DNA from: Mesorhizobium sp.
GTDB lineage: Bacteria; Pseudomonadota; Alphaproteobacteria; Rhizobiales; Rhizobiaceae
DNA length: 64,000 bases
Direction: 5' to 3'
Assembly: GCA_004963905.1 (NCBI GenBank)
Contig: SUGL01000035.1
Location: 1 to 64,000 of the forward strand
A program made the translations under genes and the position numbers. The notes beneath the pieces are model-generated. The model made no database searches, was not told where the DNA came from, and worked only from the letters and a program-made list of their open reading frames with translations. Below are positions 26,981 to 38,660 of the stretch, piece by piece (within the stretch, counting starts at the first letter, position 1; every line of letters begins with the position of its first letter).

Positions 26981-27997
26981 ATGAAGAAACTACTGGTCTT
27001 GAGCGCCCTTGCAGCCATGCTCGCCTCGGGCACGGCGCTTGCCGACACGAGCGGCAAGAAGATCGCGTTCTCCAACAACTACGCCGGCAATTCGTGGCGC
27101 CAAGCGATGCTCGACAGCTACGGCATCGTCACCAAGAAGGCGGTCGACGACAAGGTGGTGGCGGCGGCGGACGTCTTCACCACCGCCGACAAGGAAGTGC
27201 CGACCCAGGCCGCCCAGGTGCAGAACCTGATCCTGCAGGGCTATGACGCCATCGTCATCAACGCCGCTTCGCCCGATGCGCTCAACGGCGCCATCAAGCA
27301 GGCCTGCGACGCCGGCATCGTCGTCGTCTCCTTCGACGGCATCGTCACCGAGCCTTGCGCCTATCGCGTCGTCGTCGACTTCAAGGACATGGGCAAGCAG
27401 GAAGTCGAGCAGATGGCCAAGTTCCAGCCCAAGGGCGGCAATCTGCTGGAGATCCGCGGCCTTGCCGGCACCTCGATCGACGATGCCATCCATGCCGGCA
27501 TCCTCGAAGGCGTCGCCGCCCATCCCGAGTTCAAGATCGTCGGCTCGGTGACCGGCGACTGGGACCAGACCACGGCGCAGAAGGCGGTGGCGACCATCCT
27601 GCCGTCGCTCCCCGACGTCGTCGGCATCGTCGACCAGGGCGGCGACGGTTATGGCGCGGCGCAAGCCTTCGCCGCCGCCAACAAGCCGCGCCCGACCATC
27701 ATCATGGGCAACCGCCAGGACGAGCTGAAGTGGTGGAAGGAGCAGAAGGAGAAGGACGGCTACAAGACCTGGTCGGCCTCGATCGCGCCCGGCGTGTCGA
27801 CGCTCGCCTTCTGGGTGGCGCAGCAGGTGCTCGACGGTCGCAAGGACATTCCGCACGATCTCCTGGTGCCTTATCTCGCCTTCACCCAGGACGATTTCGA
27901 GGCTGCGCTGCCGAAGATCAAGGAAGGCGGCGTCGCCACCCACGAATACACGCAGGAAGAGGCTATGGCGGCCATCAAGGCCAACATCAAGCAATAG
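26981..27997 (+). CDS. Sugar ABC importer, periplasmic binding protein
   Basis: A 338-residue Peripla_BP_4 protein. The signal peptide is about residues 1-22 (MKKLLVLSALAAMLASGTALA), followed by IAFSNNYAGNSWRQAMLDSY. Acidic and aromatic residues typical of sugar binding are spread through both lobes. A CTGGGAGGAAATGAC ribosome site precedes the ATG at 26981. It is the first gene of a four-gene importer; the next gene follows after 147 bases that hold a hairpin repeat. The sugar is unknown; upstream lactonase and tautomerase genes suggest an aldose or sugar acid. Confidence 0.93.
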   Translation: MKKLLVLSALAAMLASGTALADTSGKKIAFSNNYAGNSWRQAMLDSYGIVTKKAVDDKVVAAADVFTTADKEVPTQAAQVQNLILQGYDAIVINAASPDALNGAIKQACDAGIVVVSFDGIVTEPCAYRVVVDFKDMGKQEVEQMAKFQPKGGNLLEIRGLAGTSIDDAIHAGILEGVAAHPEFKIVGSVTGDWDQTTAQKAVATILPSLPDVVGIVDQGGDGYGAAQAFAAANKPRPTIIMGNRQDELKWWKEQKEKDGYKTWSASIAPGVSTLAFWVAQQVLDGRKDIPHDLLVPYLAFTQDDFEAALPKIKEGGVATHEYTQEEAMAAIKANIKQ

Positions 27998-28000
27998 AGA

Positions 28001-28101
28001 ATGATCCCGAAAAGTGTGAGCGGTTTTCGGAAAAGATCATGCTCAACCAAGAAGATAAAGTGGGATGACGATTCGAAGAAACGTCGTCCCAGTTTAGCGG
28101 T
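28001..28101. repeat. Hairpin repeat after the binding-protein gene
   Basis: ATGATC/GATCAT (28001-28006, 28035-28040) encloses CCGAAAA/TTTTCGG, and a second hairpin TGGGATGACG/CGTCGTCCCA lies at 28061-28070 and 28082-28091. The first belongs to the covarying hairpin family B/C. It begins three bases after the binding-protein stop codon and precedes the ATPase gene. Confidence 0.8.
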
Positions 28102-28144
28102 GCAAGCGTTGCCAGCCGCATCGCCAACCGGATAAAAGTTGAGG

Positions 28145-29608
28145 ATGCTTCAGGCTATTGCAGACATCGTCAGGCTGGACGGCGCCGAAAAACATTTCGG
28201 CGCCGTCCGGGCGCTCAACGGCGTCGACTTCCATGTCGGCGCCGGCGAATGCGTCGGGCTCGTCGGGCATAACGGCGCCGGCAAGTCGACGCTGATGCAT
28301 ATGGTGGCGGGCACGCTGCGGCCGGACGGCGGGCAAATCGCCGTTCGCGGCAATCAGGAAACGAGCTATTCCGTGGCTCGCGCGCTCGAGCTCGGCATAC
28401 GCTGCGTCTTCCAGGAGCTGTCGCTCTGCCCCAATCTCAGCGTCGCCGAGAACACGCGTATCAACCATCCCTCACTCGCCGGCCTCGGCTGGCGGCGCAA
28501 GGCCGCCGCTCTCATCCAGGCCAAGCTCGACGAGATCTTTCCGGACCACGGCATCTCGGCGGACGACATTGCCGGCGACCTCTCGATCGGGCGGCGGCAG
28601 ATGGTCGAGGTGGCGCGCGCCTTCACGCTGACCCGCGAGCCGCTGCACCTCGTCATTCTCGACGAGCCGACCTCGTCGCTCGATGCGCATACAGCCGGCC
28701 AGCTGCTCGCCTTCGTGCGCCGCTTCGTCGCCGCCGGCGGCAGCTGCATCCTCATCTCGCATGTGCTGGGCGAAGTGCTGCAGAACGCCGACCGCATCGT
28801 CGTGATGCGCGACGGCAAGGTGGTCGCCGCCGATGCCGCAAGCGCGTTCGACCGCGACAAGCTGGTCGCCGCCATGGGCGGCGCCGAGGGACATCAGAAG
28901 GCCGCCGCCGAGACCCGCAAGACCGAGGCCGGCGCGCTCAGGGTGCGGGCGCGCCCGGCGCGGCAGCAGGACGGCAAGGAACTTGTCGCCCGCGCGGGCG
29001 AGATCATCGGCCTTGCCGGTCTAGCCGGCCATGGCCAGACCGACCTGCTGCTCGCGATCTTCGCGGCCGCCTCCCGCGCCAGGGCCGGCATCGAGGTGAC
29101 CGCGCCGGTGGCGCTGGTCGCCGGCGACCGCCAGTCGGACGGCATCTTCGCGCAATGGTCGATCGCGCAGAACATCGGCATCCGTTCGCTTCAGCGCCTG
29201 CGCAACGGCTTGCTGATCTCGCCGCAGCGCGAGGCCGAGCTCGCCGAATTCTGGAAGCAGAAGATCGGCATCCGCACGCCCGACATGAACAACAACATCT
29301 ATTCGCTGTCGGGCGGCAACCAGCAGAAGGCGCTGTTTGCCCGCGCGCTCGGCTCCGATGCCGAGATCGTGCTGATGGACGACCCGATGCGCGGCGTCGA
29401 TATCGGCACCAAGCTCGAAGTCTACGGTCTCGTGCGCGAGGAGGCCGGCAAGGGCCGCACCTTCCTCTGGTACACGACCGAAACCGAAGAGCTCGACAAT
29501 TGCGACCACGTCTATGTGTTCAAGAACGGGCGGATCGTGGCCGATCTCGGCCGCGACGAGCTGACGGAGGAAAAGATCATCCAGTCCTCGTTCGGTGATG
29601 CGGCCTGA
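28145..29608 (+). CDS. Sugar ABC importer, tandem ATPase (RbsA/XylG-like)
   Basis: 487 residues with two nucleotide-binding domains. Domain 1 is intact: Walker [10 protein letters not shown] (about residue 43), signature [10 protein letters not shown] and Walker [12 protein letters not shown]. Domain 2 has a degenerate Walker A ([10 protein letters not shown], no Lys), signature [10 protein letters not shown] and a Walker B that reads [11 protein letters not shown] with Asp in place of the catalytic Glu. One-site ATPases are usual in this family. The ATG at 28145 is chosen over the TTG at 28139. The gene is followed at once by two permease genes. Confidence 0.92.
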   Translation: MLQAIADIVRLDGAEKHFGAVRALNGVDFHVGAGECVGLVGHNGAGKSTLMHMVAGTLRPDGGQIAVRGNQETSYSVARALELGIRCVFQELSLCPNLSVAENTRINHPSLAGLGWRRKAAALIQAKLDEIFPDHGISADDIAGDLSIGRRQMVEVARAFTLTREPLHLVILDEPTSSLDAHTAGQLLAFVRRFVAAGGSCILISHVLGEVLQNADRIVVMRDGKVVAADAASAFDRDKLVAAMGGAEGHQKAAAETRKTEAGALRVRARPARQQDGKELVARAGEIIGLAGLAGHGQTDLLLAIFAAASRARAGIEVTAPVALVAGDRQSDGIFAQWSIAQNIGIRSLQRLRNGLLISPQREAELAEFWKQKIGIRTPDMNNNIYSLSGGNQQKALFARALGSDAEIVLMDDPMRGVDIGTKLEVYGLVREEAGKGRTFLWYTTETEELDNCDHVYVFKNGRIVADLGRDELTEEKIIQSSFGDAA

Positions 29609-29609
29609 G

Positions 29610-30587
29610 ATGACGGCGATCGCTCCCGGCACGCTCCCGAAAGCCCCGCCACGCGGCAGCGCAGCCAGGGCGCGCCTGCTGCGCGGCCTGTTGCCGGCGC
29701 TGTCATTGGCGCTGGTATTGATGGCGATTGCCTGGCTCAACCCGCGCGCCATCAGCTATTTCGGCTTCAACCTGATGCTGAACCTGGCGATCCCGATCGC
29801 GCTGGCGACGACCGCGCAGATGTTCGTCATCGCCGGCAACGAGCTCGACCTGTCGATCGGCACCTTTGTCGGCTTCGTCGGCTGCGTCACCGCAACCTGG
29901 CTCAGGGACGCGCCGCTCATCGGCATCGCGGTGCTTCTCGGCTCGATCGCCGTCTATGCGCTGCTCGGCGCGCTGATCCATCTGCGCAACCTGCCCTCGA
30001 TCGTGGTGACGCTCGGCATGAGCTTCGTCTGGCAAGGGCTCGCCATCCTCATCCTGCCGAAGCCCGGCGGCAAGGCACCGGACTGGCTGCTGGCGGTCAT
30101 GTCGTTCAAGCCGCCTTACATCCCCTTCCCGATCCTGGCGGCGCTGATCATCGCCGCGGTCGTGCATTTCGGCCTGATGCGCACGTCCTATGGCGTCATC
30201 CTGCGCGGCTCCGGCGGCAACGCCGCAGCGCTCAGGCGCGCCGGCTGGTCGCTGCTCAGAACCAAGATCGTGCTGTTCGCACTGACCGGCCTGTTCGGCG
30301 TGCTTTCAGGCATGGCGCTGATCGGCATCACCACCTCGGCCGACGCCAACATCGGCAACGGCTACACGCTGCTGTCGATCGCCGGCGTCATTCTGGGCGG
30401 CGGCGAGTTCGTCGGCGGCCGCGTGTCGCCGATCGGCGCGGTCATCGGCGCGCTGACGCTGGCGCTGGCCGCCTCGCCGCTTCTGACCTTCATGCATATC
30501 CCGCCCGACTGGCAGGTCGCCGCCAATGGCGCCATTCTGATCATCGTGCTGGCGGCGCGGGTGCTGATCAGCCGCAGGGAGAGGTAA
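29610..30587 (+). CDS. Sugar ABC importer, permease 1
   Basis: A 325-residue RbsC-type permease with eight to ten membrane helices and the family motif NELDLSIGTFVGFVG near residue 70. It begins at ATG 29610, one base after the ATPase stop; an ATG at 29598 that overlaps the ATPase is also possible. The N-terminal 30 residues are basic and cytosolic. It is one of two non-identical permease subunits in the operon, which together form the channel for the sugar. Confidence 0.9.
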   Translation: MTAIAPGTLPKAPPRGSAARARLLRGLLPALSLALVLMAIAWLNPRAISYFGFNLMLNLAIPIALATTAQMFVIAGNELDLSIGTFVGFVGCVTATWLRDAPLIGIAVLLGSIAVYALLGALIHLRNLPSIVVTLGMSFVWQGLAILILPKPGGKAPDWLLAVMSFKPPYIPFPILAALIIAAVVHFGLMRTSYGVILRGSGGNAAALRRAGWSLLRTKIVLFALTGLFGVLSGMALIGITTSADANIGNGYTLLSIAGVILGGGEFVGGRVSPIGAVIGALTLALAASPLLTFMHIPPDWQVAANGAILIIVLAARVLISRRER

Positions 30588-30590
30588 GAG

Positions 30591-31538
30591 ATGACCTCTG
30601 TGCGGACATTGCTCGAAAAACCCTGGCTGTGGTCGTTCGTCGGCGCTTTGGTGGTGTGGGTGGCGACGGTTGCCTTCACCGGCGGCTACGGCGCAGGAGG
30701 CATGGTCACAGCGGCACTCTCGCTTGCCGTCTTCACCGTCATCGTCGGCGTCGGCCAGATGTTCGTCATCACGCTCGGACCCGGCAATGTCGACCTGTCG
30801 CTGCCGGCCAATATCGGGCTGGCAAGCGCGGTGGCGATGAAGGTGATGGGCGGCAGCGATTCCATGATCGTCGTCGGGCTGCTCGCCGCGCTCGCCTGCG
30901 GCGCGGCCATCGGCGCCGTCAACTATTTGCTGATCTGGGCGCTGCGCATTCCGCCGATCATCGCGACCCTGTCGGCAAGCTTCATCATCCAGTCGGTCGA
31001 TATCAGCTACGGCCGCGGCCTGCAGATCAAGCCGCCGCCGGGTTTTGCCGACTTCACCAACTGGCAGGTGCTGGGAATTCCAGTGTTGGCGATGCTGACG
31101 GTACTGTTCACCATAGGCGCGGCCCTGGCGCTGCAGCGCATGATCTATGGCCGCTCGGTGCTGGCGATCGGCCAGAACATCCGCGCCGCCTGGCTGGCCG
31201 GCGTCGATGTCGGCCGCATCCGCTTCCTCACCTACACGCTGTGCGGCGGCCTGGGCGGCATCGACGGGGCGCTGCTCGCCGGCTATTTCCGCGGCGCCAA
31301 TGTCGATATCGGCAACGAATACCTGCTTGCCTCGATCGCGGTCGTCGTCATCGGCGGCACCTCGGTCGCCGGCGGCAAGGCCAACGTGCCGGGTGTGTGG
31401 GGTGCCGGCCTGTTTCTGGTGCTGCTGCTCACCATGCTCAACACCTTCGGCGTCAGCGCCGGCGTGCGGCTGGTGCTGACCGGACTGATCATCGTCGGCG
31501 TGATAACGGCGGCGGGCGGGGAGAAGGCAACCCGCTGA
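30591..31538 (+). CDS. Sugar ABC importer, permease 2
   Basis: A 315-residue RbsC-type permease with about nine membrane helices and the motif LGPGNVDLSLPANIGLASA near residue 60. The ATG at 30591 is preceded by GAGAGGTAAGAG and lies three bases after permease 1. The two permeases are clearly different sequences, as in heteromeric sugar importers. The gene is convergent with the TetR regulator across only 15 bases. Confidence 0.9.
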   Translation: MTSVRTLLEKPWLWSFVGALVVWVATVAFTGGYGAGGMVTAALSLAVFTVIVGVGQMFVITLGPGNVDLSLPANIGLASAVAMKVMGGSDSMIVVGLLAALACGAAIGAVNYLLIWALRIPPIIATLSASFIIQSVDISYGRGLQIKPPPGFADFTNWQVLGIPVLAMLTVLFTIGAALALQRMIYGRSVLAIGQNIRAAWLAGVDVGRIRFLTYTLCGGLGGIDGALLAGYFRGANVDIGNEYLLASIAVVVIGGTSVAGGKANVPGVWGAGLFLVLLLTMLNTFGVSAGVRLVLTGLIIVGVITAAGGEKATR

Positions 31539-31553
31539 GAACGACTACCCTCG

Positions 31554-32171
31554 TCAGCCATCCCCGGCCTCCAGATGCCTGTTCAGCATCAGCCGCAGCT
31601 CGTCCAGCACGCCGTCGCGCAGGCCCTTCTCGCCGGTCAGCGCCAGCGGGATGCGCATCAGCTGCGGCACGATCACCGCCAGCCGCTCCGCCTGTCCCGC
31701 CGGCAGGGGCGGATAGGCTTGTGCAAACAAGGCAGCGACCTGCCCGCGCCGGCGGGCGCGCATGGCACGGCGCCATTGATCGTCACCCGGCAGGTCGAGC
31801 AGCGCCGAATAGACCGGATGCGTGGCCATGAAGGTGCCCAGCAGCCCGAACAGCTGGTCGGCGATGGTCGCCGCGTGCATGCCTTCGCTTTGTTCGCGCA
31901 ACGCATCGAGGTGGCCCGAAAGCTCTTCCGCCTGCGCCACCAGGATCGCCTGCGCCATCGCCTGCTTGGTCGGGAAGAATAGGTAGAGCGTGCCGATGGC
32001 GGCACCCGCCCTGGCGGCGATCTCGGTCATCGTCGTGGCGTCGAAGCCTTTCTCGACGAACAGCTCCGCCGCGCTCGCCATCAGGGCGGCAACACGATCA
32101 TGGCCTCTTCTTTGCTGCGGCGCGCGTGGTTGCGGCACCGTCGCAACTGCCGTTCTCGAAGCTGTCCTCAT
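31554..32171 (-). CDS. TetR-family transcriptional regulator
   Basis: A 205-residue repressor-type protein. The helix-turn-helix spans ALMASAAELFVEKGFDATTM, then AARAGAAIGTLYLFF and PTKQAMAQAIL. The rest is a helical ligand and dimer domain. A 15-residue low-complexity N-terminus (VATVPQPRAPQQRRG) precedes it. It is convergent with the sugar ABC operon and divergent, across 325 bases, from the fatty acid oxidation gene, which is its more likely target. The ligand is unknown; many TetR proteins near beta-oxidation genes bind acyl-CoA. Confidence 0.88.
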   Translation of the reverse strand: MRTASRTAVATVPQPRAPQQRRGHDRVAALMASAAELFVEKGFDATTMTEIAARAGAAIGTLYLFFPTKQAMAQAILVAQAEELSGHLDALREQSEGMHAATIADQLFGLLGTFMATHPVYSALLDLPGDDQWRRAMRARRRGQVAALFAQAYPPLPAGQAERLAVIVPQLMRIPLALTGEKGLRDGVLDELRLMLNRHLEAGDG

Positions 32172-32496
32172 GTTTTGAACCTGAGGCTGTCTTCATATTG
32201 GACCTGAGACTATCCTCATATATCCTGCTGTTGCATGCTGTGCCAGCAGACATTGCGATTTAGGCATAGCGATTTAGGTCGCGCGCCAGGGCTAAAGCGC
32301 GTCGCGATCTTTCAGATTCGCTCGGTGCGCTTTAGCTTTTTGATTTTACGCATGTCTTTGCCCCGAAACCGATTCCCACTTTCGGGAGACATGCTTTAGT
32401 TTCCGATCTGCTGGGCCAAGGGCGGTTCGTGTACCCATTTCATGGCGCGGCCGAGTAAAACCCTTGCGTATCGCAGCCGGTCTTGGGAGGTTCCGT
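32172..32496. repeat. Divergent intergenic region with a class B repeat
   Basis: A class B repeat fills 32293-32398: TAAAGCGC/GCGCTTTA (32293-32300, 32327-32334) then GCATGTCT/AGACATGC (32350-32357, 32387-32394) enclosing CCCGAAA/TTTCGGG. The near-palindromic GACCTGAGACTATCCTCATA text around 32200 repeats nearby words (GAACCTGAGGCTGTCTTCAT at about 32177), suggesting a TetR operator pair. No gene is present. Confidence 0.75.
32485..32490 (+). promoter_or_regulatory. Ribosome binding site fixing a TTG start
   Basis: GGGAGG at 32485-32490 sits six bases before TTG 32497, which encodes the first residue of the bifunctional oxidation enzyme. No ATG is available nearby in frame except far upstream without a site. 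Confidence 0.75.
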
Positions 32497-34572
<2,076 letters not shown>

Positions 34573-34895
34573 CTTCGTCATTCCAGGGCGAAGCGAAGCG
34601 TAGACCCTGGAATCCATGCCGTTCCATCAAACGAAGAATGCAGCGGTCCAGAACAAACGCTGGCACAGCCGTCGATCATTCTGCACCGTTGCGGCGCTCG
34701 GCAGTTACGGCATGGATCCTCGGGTCTTCGCCGCGTCGCTACGCTCCTTGCTCCGCCCGTGGATGACGATCGCGAAGGCGGCAAAGTCAAATTTGACCAT
34801 GTGGACAAAACTCAGGCGCCGTTCCATAGTCCCTGGCGTCTGACATTCTTTTGAACGGCCGGCTCGACACGGCCGTCGAGCAGAGGGGAACTTCA
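34573..34895. repeat. Intergenic region with class D repeat
   Basis: ATTCCAGGG at 34580-34588 pairs with CCCTGGAAT at 34605-34613, a hairpin right after the oxidation gene that may end its transcript. The segment 34733-34768 is the second copy of the class D repeat seen at the left window edge. The last 100 bases hold the promoter of the BMP operon; GAGGGGAA precedes its ATG. No gene is credible. Confidence 0.75.
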
Positions 34896-35921
34896 ATGGA
34901 AAACGATCATGATAAAATGCAGCGCGCCGGCCTGTCGCGGCGCAACGTGCTGGAACTCGGCGCGCTTGGCCTCGCGGCGGCCGTCCTGCCAACTACTGCC
35001 TTCGCCAAGGACAAGAAGCTGAAGGTGGCGGCGATCTTCGCCACGCCGATCGAGGAGCCGTGGGACAACCAGATCCATGTTGCCTTGCAGAAGGCCGAAA
35101 AGGAGCTGGGCATCGAATACAAATGGTCGGAGAAAGTGCAGACTGCCGACTTCAGCCGCGTGATGCGCGAATATGCGCAGGGCGGCTATCAGCTGGTGCT
35201 GGGCGACGCTTTCGCCGCCGAGCGCGAATCGCGCCGCACCGCCAAACAGTTCCCGAAGACCGCCTGGCTGTTCGGCTCCGGCGCCGGCCCGGCCGAACCC
35301 AATTTCGGCGTCTTCGACAACTGGATCCACGAGCCCGCCTATCTCTCCGGCATGATCGCCGGCAAGATGTCGAAGTCGGGCACCGTCGGCGCAGTCGCCG
35401 CGATGGGCATTCCGGAAGTCAACCGGCTGGTCAACGCCTTCTTTGCCGGCGCCAAGGAGGTCAACCCGAACGTCAAGAAGAAGGTCGCCTTCATCGGCTC
35501 CTTCTTCGATCCGCCGAAGGCCAAGGAAGCCGCGGTGGCGCAGATCGATGCCGGCGTCGATGTCATCTATGCCGAACGCTTCGGCGTCATCGAGGCGGCG
35601 GTGGAGAAGAAGATCTACGCCATCTCCAACATGTCCGACCAGTCGAGCCTCGGTCCCGACACGGTCATCACCGGCCCGGTGTGGGACATGTATCCAACGG
35701 TCGAGCAGGCGATCAAGCTGGTCAAGGCCGGCGTCTTCACCGCGCAGGACTATGGCGACTTCTCGCGCATGGCCAAGGGCGGCTCCTATCTCGCGCCCTA
35801 CCACAAGTTCGACAAGACGCTGCCGGCGGAGGTCAAGGAACTGGTCGAGAAGAAGAAGGCCGAGATCCTGGAAGGCAATTTCCGCGTCGACGTCGACGAG
35901 AACACGCCGGTTTCGGATTGA
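34896..35921 (+). CDS. BMP-family ABC importer, periplasmic binding protein
   Basis: A 341-residue PnrA/Med-like binding protein. The N-terminus has a Tat-like twin arginine before a hydrophobic stretch (SRRNVLELGALGLAAAVLP), ending near AFAKD. The mature part starts KVAAIFATPIEEPWDNQIH and has the family's GSGAGPAEPNFGVFDNWIHE segment. BMP proteins bind nucleosides or related compounds. It is the first gene of a four-gene importer (binding protein, tandem ATPase, two permeases). A class A palindrome separates it from the ATPase gene. The ligand is unknown; purine nucleosides are the family norm. Confidence 0.92.
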   Translation: MENDHDKMQRAGLSRRNVLELGALGLAAAVLPTTAFAKDKKLKVAAIFATPIEEPWDNQIHVALQKAEKELGIEYKWSEKVQTADFSRVMREYAQGGYQLVLGDAFAAERESRRTAKQFPKTAWLFGSGAGPAEPNFGVFDNWIHEPAYLSGMIAGKMSKSGTVGAVAAMGIPEVNRLVNAFFAGAKEVNPNVKKKVAFIGSFFDPPKAKEAAVAQIDAGVDVIYAERFGVIEAAVEKKIYAISNMSDQSSLGPDTVITGPVWDMYPTVEQAIKLVKAGVFTAQDYGDFSRMAKGGSYLAPYHKFDKTLPAEVKELVEKKKAEILEGNFRVDVDENTPVSD

Positions 35922-35930
35922 GCCAGCGTT

Positions 35931-36073
35931 CCCCTCCCCCTTGAGGGGAGGGTGGCCCGCAGGGCCGGGAGGGGTCGCCCGCGACACGCTCCATCTTCAC
36001 TATCAACGTCGAGGCGGTTGAGGCGACCCCTCCCGCCTCGCTTCGCTCGGCACCCTCCCCTCGAGGGGGAGGG
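35931..36073. repeat. Composite palindromic repeat (class A), copy 3
   Basis: CCCCTCCCCCTTGAGGGG at 35931 and CACCCTCCCCTCGAGGGGGAGGG at its other end (to 36073) form a large inverted repeat with internal hairpins (GGCCCGCAGGGCC; GCCTCGCTTCGCTCGGC). It starts about ten bases after the binding-protein stop and runs to near the ATPase ribosome site. Confidence 0.85.
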
Positions 36074-36093
36074 TTATCTGCGCAGGAGCACCC

Positions 36094-37605
36094 TTGTCCG
36101 CCCCACTCATCGAAATGCGCGGCATCACCAAGAGCTTCGGCGCCGTCAAGGCGAACGAGGCGGTCGATCTCAGCGTGGCGCCCGGCGAGATCCTCGGCCT
36201 GCTCGGCGAGAACGGCGCCGGCAAGACGACGCTGATGAACGTGCTGTTCGGCGCCTATGCACCGGATGCCGGCGATATCCTGGTCGAGGGTCGGCCGGTC
36301 GCCATCCACAATTCGGCCGATGCCTTGGCCGTCGGCATTGGCATGGTGCACCAGCATTTCCATCTGGCGCCGCGGCTGACGGTGCTGGAGAACCTTTTGA
36401 TCGGCATCCCGGGCAAGTCCGGCCGCATCGATCGCGCCGGCGGGTTGGCGCGACTGAAGGAGATCGGCAGCCGGCATGGCTTGAGCCTCGATCCCGACCT
36501 GCCGGTCTCGGCGCTGTCGGTCGGCGAGCAGCAGCGGCTCGAGATCATCAAGGCGCTGTTTCGCGGCGCCAAGCTCCTGATCCTCGATGAGCCGACGGCG
36601 GTGCTGGCGCCGAGCGAGGTCGACGGCCTGTTCGCCGCCTTGCGCTCGATGGCGGCGCAAGGGCTCGGCATCATCTTCATCTCGCACAAGCTCAACGAAG
36701 TGCGCGCTCTCACGCATCGCTGTGTCGTTCTTCGCCACGGCAAGGTCGCCGGCCGTGTCGACCGTCCGGCAGAAACGACCTCGGCCGAAATGGCGAAGCT
36801 GATGTGCGGCCACGAGATCGTGCCGCCGACCAAAGAGGCTTCGACGCCTGGCGCCTCCGTGCTGACGCTGGACGGCATTTCGACGTCGGGCCATGCCGGC
36901 ACGCCGCTGCGCGATGTCTCGCTTTCCGTCCGCGCCGGGGAGATCCTGGGCATTGCCGGCGTCTCCGGCAACGGCCAGCGGGCGCTCGCCGACGTCATTT
37001 CCGGCATGCTGCAGCCCAACGCCGGCACGATGACCATAGCCGGCAAAGCGGTTGCGCGGTTTTCGCCGCGCGAGCTGCAGGCGCTCGGTCTCGGCCGTAT
37101 CCCGGAGGACCGGATGACGACCGGGCTGGTCACCAACCTGCCGCTTGCCGATTCCATGGTGCTGCCGCGCATCGGCACCGAAGCCTTCAGCCGCAAGGGC
37201 CTGCTCAATCCCGCCGCGATCCGCGCCTTCGCCGAAGCGCAGATCAAGGCCTACGACATACGCTGTCCCGGGCCGACGGTGCGCGCCGGGGCGCTTTCGG
37301 GCGGCAATCTGCAGAAGGCGCTGCTGGCGCGCGAGCTCGCTTTCGACCCTAAAGTGCTGATCGTCTCGCAGCCGACGCGCGGCCTCGACATCGGCGCTGC
37401 CCGCTTCATCCACGAGAAGTTCCTGGCGATGCGCGGCAAGGGCTGCGGCATCGTCGTGATCGGCGAGGATCTCGAGGAGTTGCTGATGCTCTCGGACCGC
37501 ATCGCCGTGATGTATGAGGGCCGCATCGCCGGCACGCTTTCCGGCGCAGATGCGACTGTTGCAAGGCTAGGACTGCTGATGACCGGCGCGGAGGGGCACG
37601 CCTGA
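36094..37605 (+). CDS. BMP-type ABC importer, tandem ATPase
   Basis: 503 residues with two nucleotide-binding domains. Domain 1: Walker A GENGAGKTTLM, signature LSVGEQQRLEI, Walker B LILDEPTAVL. Domain 2: degenerate Walker A (GVSGNGQRAL), signature LSGGNLQKAL, and Walker B VLIVSQPTRGLD, where the catalytic Glu is Gln as usual in this family. TTG start at 36094 with CAGGAG five bases upstream; this is the only plausible start. The permease ATG overlaps its stop by four bases. Confidence 0.93.
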   Translation: MSAPLIEMRGITKSFGAVKANEAVDLSVAPGEILGLLGENGAGKTTLMNVLFGAYAPDAGDILVEGRPVAIHNSADALAVGIGMVHQHFHLAPRLTVLENLLIGIPGKSGRIDRAGGLARLKEIGSRHGLSLDPDLPVSALSVGEQQRLEIIKALFRGAKLLILDEPTAVLAPSEVDGLFAALRSMAAQGLGIIFISHKLNEVRALTHRCVVLRHGKVAGRVDRPAETTSAEMAKLMCGHEIVPPTKEASTPGASVLTLDGISTSGHAGTPLRDVSLSVRAGEILGIAGVSGNGQRALADVISGMLQPNAGTMTIAGKAVARFSPRELQALGLGRIPEDRMTTGLVTNLPLADSMVLPRIGTEAFSRKGLLNPAAIRAFAEAQIKAYDIRCPGPTVRAGALSGGNLQKALLARELAFDPKVLIVSQPTRGLDIGAARFIHEKFLAMRGKGCGIVVIGEDLEELLMLSDRIAVMYEGRIAGTLSGADATVARLGLLMTGAEGHA

Positions 37606-38660
37606 TGTTTCGCCTGGAAGCCCGCGCCTCCACACCCGCCTGGTTCAATCTCGCGCTGCCGCTGCTCGCCATCGCCGTCGCACTGGTGCTGTGCAGCGGC
37701 CTCATCGCGGTCGCTGGGGCCGGCGTGATCGATGCCTATGGCGTGATGTTCTCGGCCTCGCTCGGCGACAGCTACGCCATCACCGAAACGCTGGTGCGCG
37801 CAGCACCCATGATCTTCACCGGACTTGCGGTGGCGATCGCCTTCCGGGCCAAGTTCTGGAACATCGGCGCCGAAGGCCAACTGCTGGCGGGCGCGGTGGC
37901 GAGCTGCTTCGTCGGCGCGATCCCGATGCCCGGCACCCTCGCCATGCTTTTGATGGCGCTGGCCGGGGCTGCTGCCGGCGCTCTTGTTGCGCTGGTGCCG
38001 GCGACGCTGCGCGTGAAATTCAAGGTCGACGACGTGGTGAGCTCGCTGCTGCTCAATTCGGTCATCTATTACGCGCTGATGGCGCTGATCGAGGGACCAT
38101 GGAAGGATACGTTCAGCGGTTATCCGATCTCGCCGCCGATCGAGGATTCGGCCAATTTCCCGGTGCTGATCGAAGGCACAAGGCTGCATATCGGCGTCGT
38201 CGTGGCGCTGATCGCAGCACCACTTTGCTGGTTCCTGATCGCGCGCACCACGCTCGGCTTCCGCATCCGCGTCACCGGCGAGAATCCGGAAGCGGCGCGC
38301 TATGGCGGCATCAGCGTCCAGCGCGTGCTGCTTTCCACCGCGCTGCTCTCTGGCGCGCTGGCCGGGCTCGCCGGCGCCGGCGAGGTCGGCGGCGTGCATT
38401 TCCAGGTGATGAGCGACATCTCGCCGGGCTATGGCTATTCCGGCATCGTCGTGGCTATGCTTGCCCGGCTCAATCCGCTCGGCGTGGTGCCGGCGGCGAT
38501 CTTCCTGGCCGCGGTCATGACCGGCGCCGAGGCGATGTCGCGCGCGACGGGCGTGCCGGCTTTCTTAAGCGACGTCATCCAGGGCACGGCGCTGCTCGCC
38601 ATGCTGGTGGCGCTGCTCTTCACCGCCTATCGCATACGCCGCGTCGGAGCTCCATCATGA
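37605..38660 (+). CDS. BMP-type ABC importer, permease 1
   Basis: A 351-residue integral membrane protein of the BPD_transp_2 family with about nine helices. The loop FRAKFWNIGAEGQLLAGAVA (about residue 80) is the family motif. It begins at ATG 37605 overlapping the ATPase stop (ATGA) and its own stop overlaps permease 2, so all three are translated in lockstep. Together with permease 2 it forms the channel for the nucleoside-like ligand. Confidence 0.92.
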   Translation: MFRLEARASTPAWFNLALPLLAIAVALVLCSGLIAVAGAGVIDAYGVMFSASLGDSYAITETLVRAAPMIFTGLAVAIAFRAKFWNIGAEGQLLAGAVASCFVGAIPMPGTLAMLLMALAGAAAGALVALVPATLRVKFKVDDVVSSLLLNSVIYYALMALIEGPWKDTFSGYPISPPIEDSANFPVLIEGTRLHIGVVVALIAAPLCWFLIARTTLGFRIRVTGENPEAARYGGISVQRVLLSTALLSGALAGLAGAGEVGGVHFQVMSDISPGYGYSGIVVAMLARLNPLGVVPAAIFLAAVMTGAEAMSRATGVPAFLSDVIQGTALLAMLVALLFTAYRIRRVGAPS

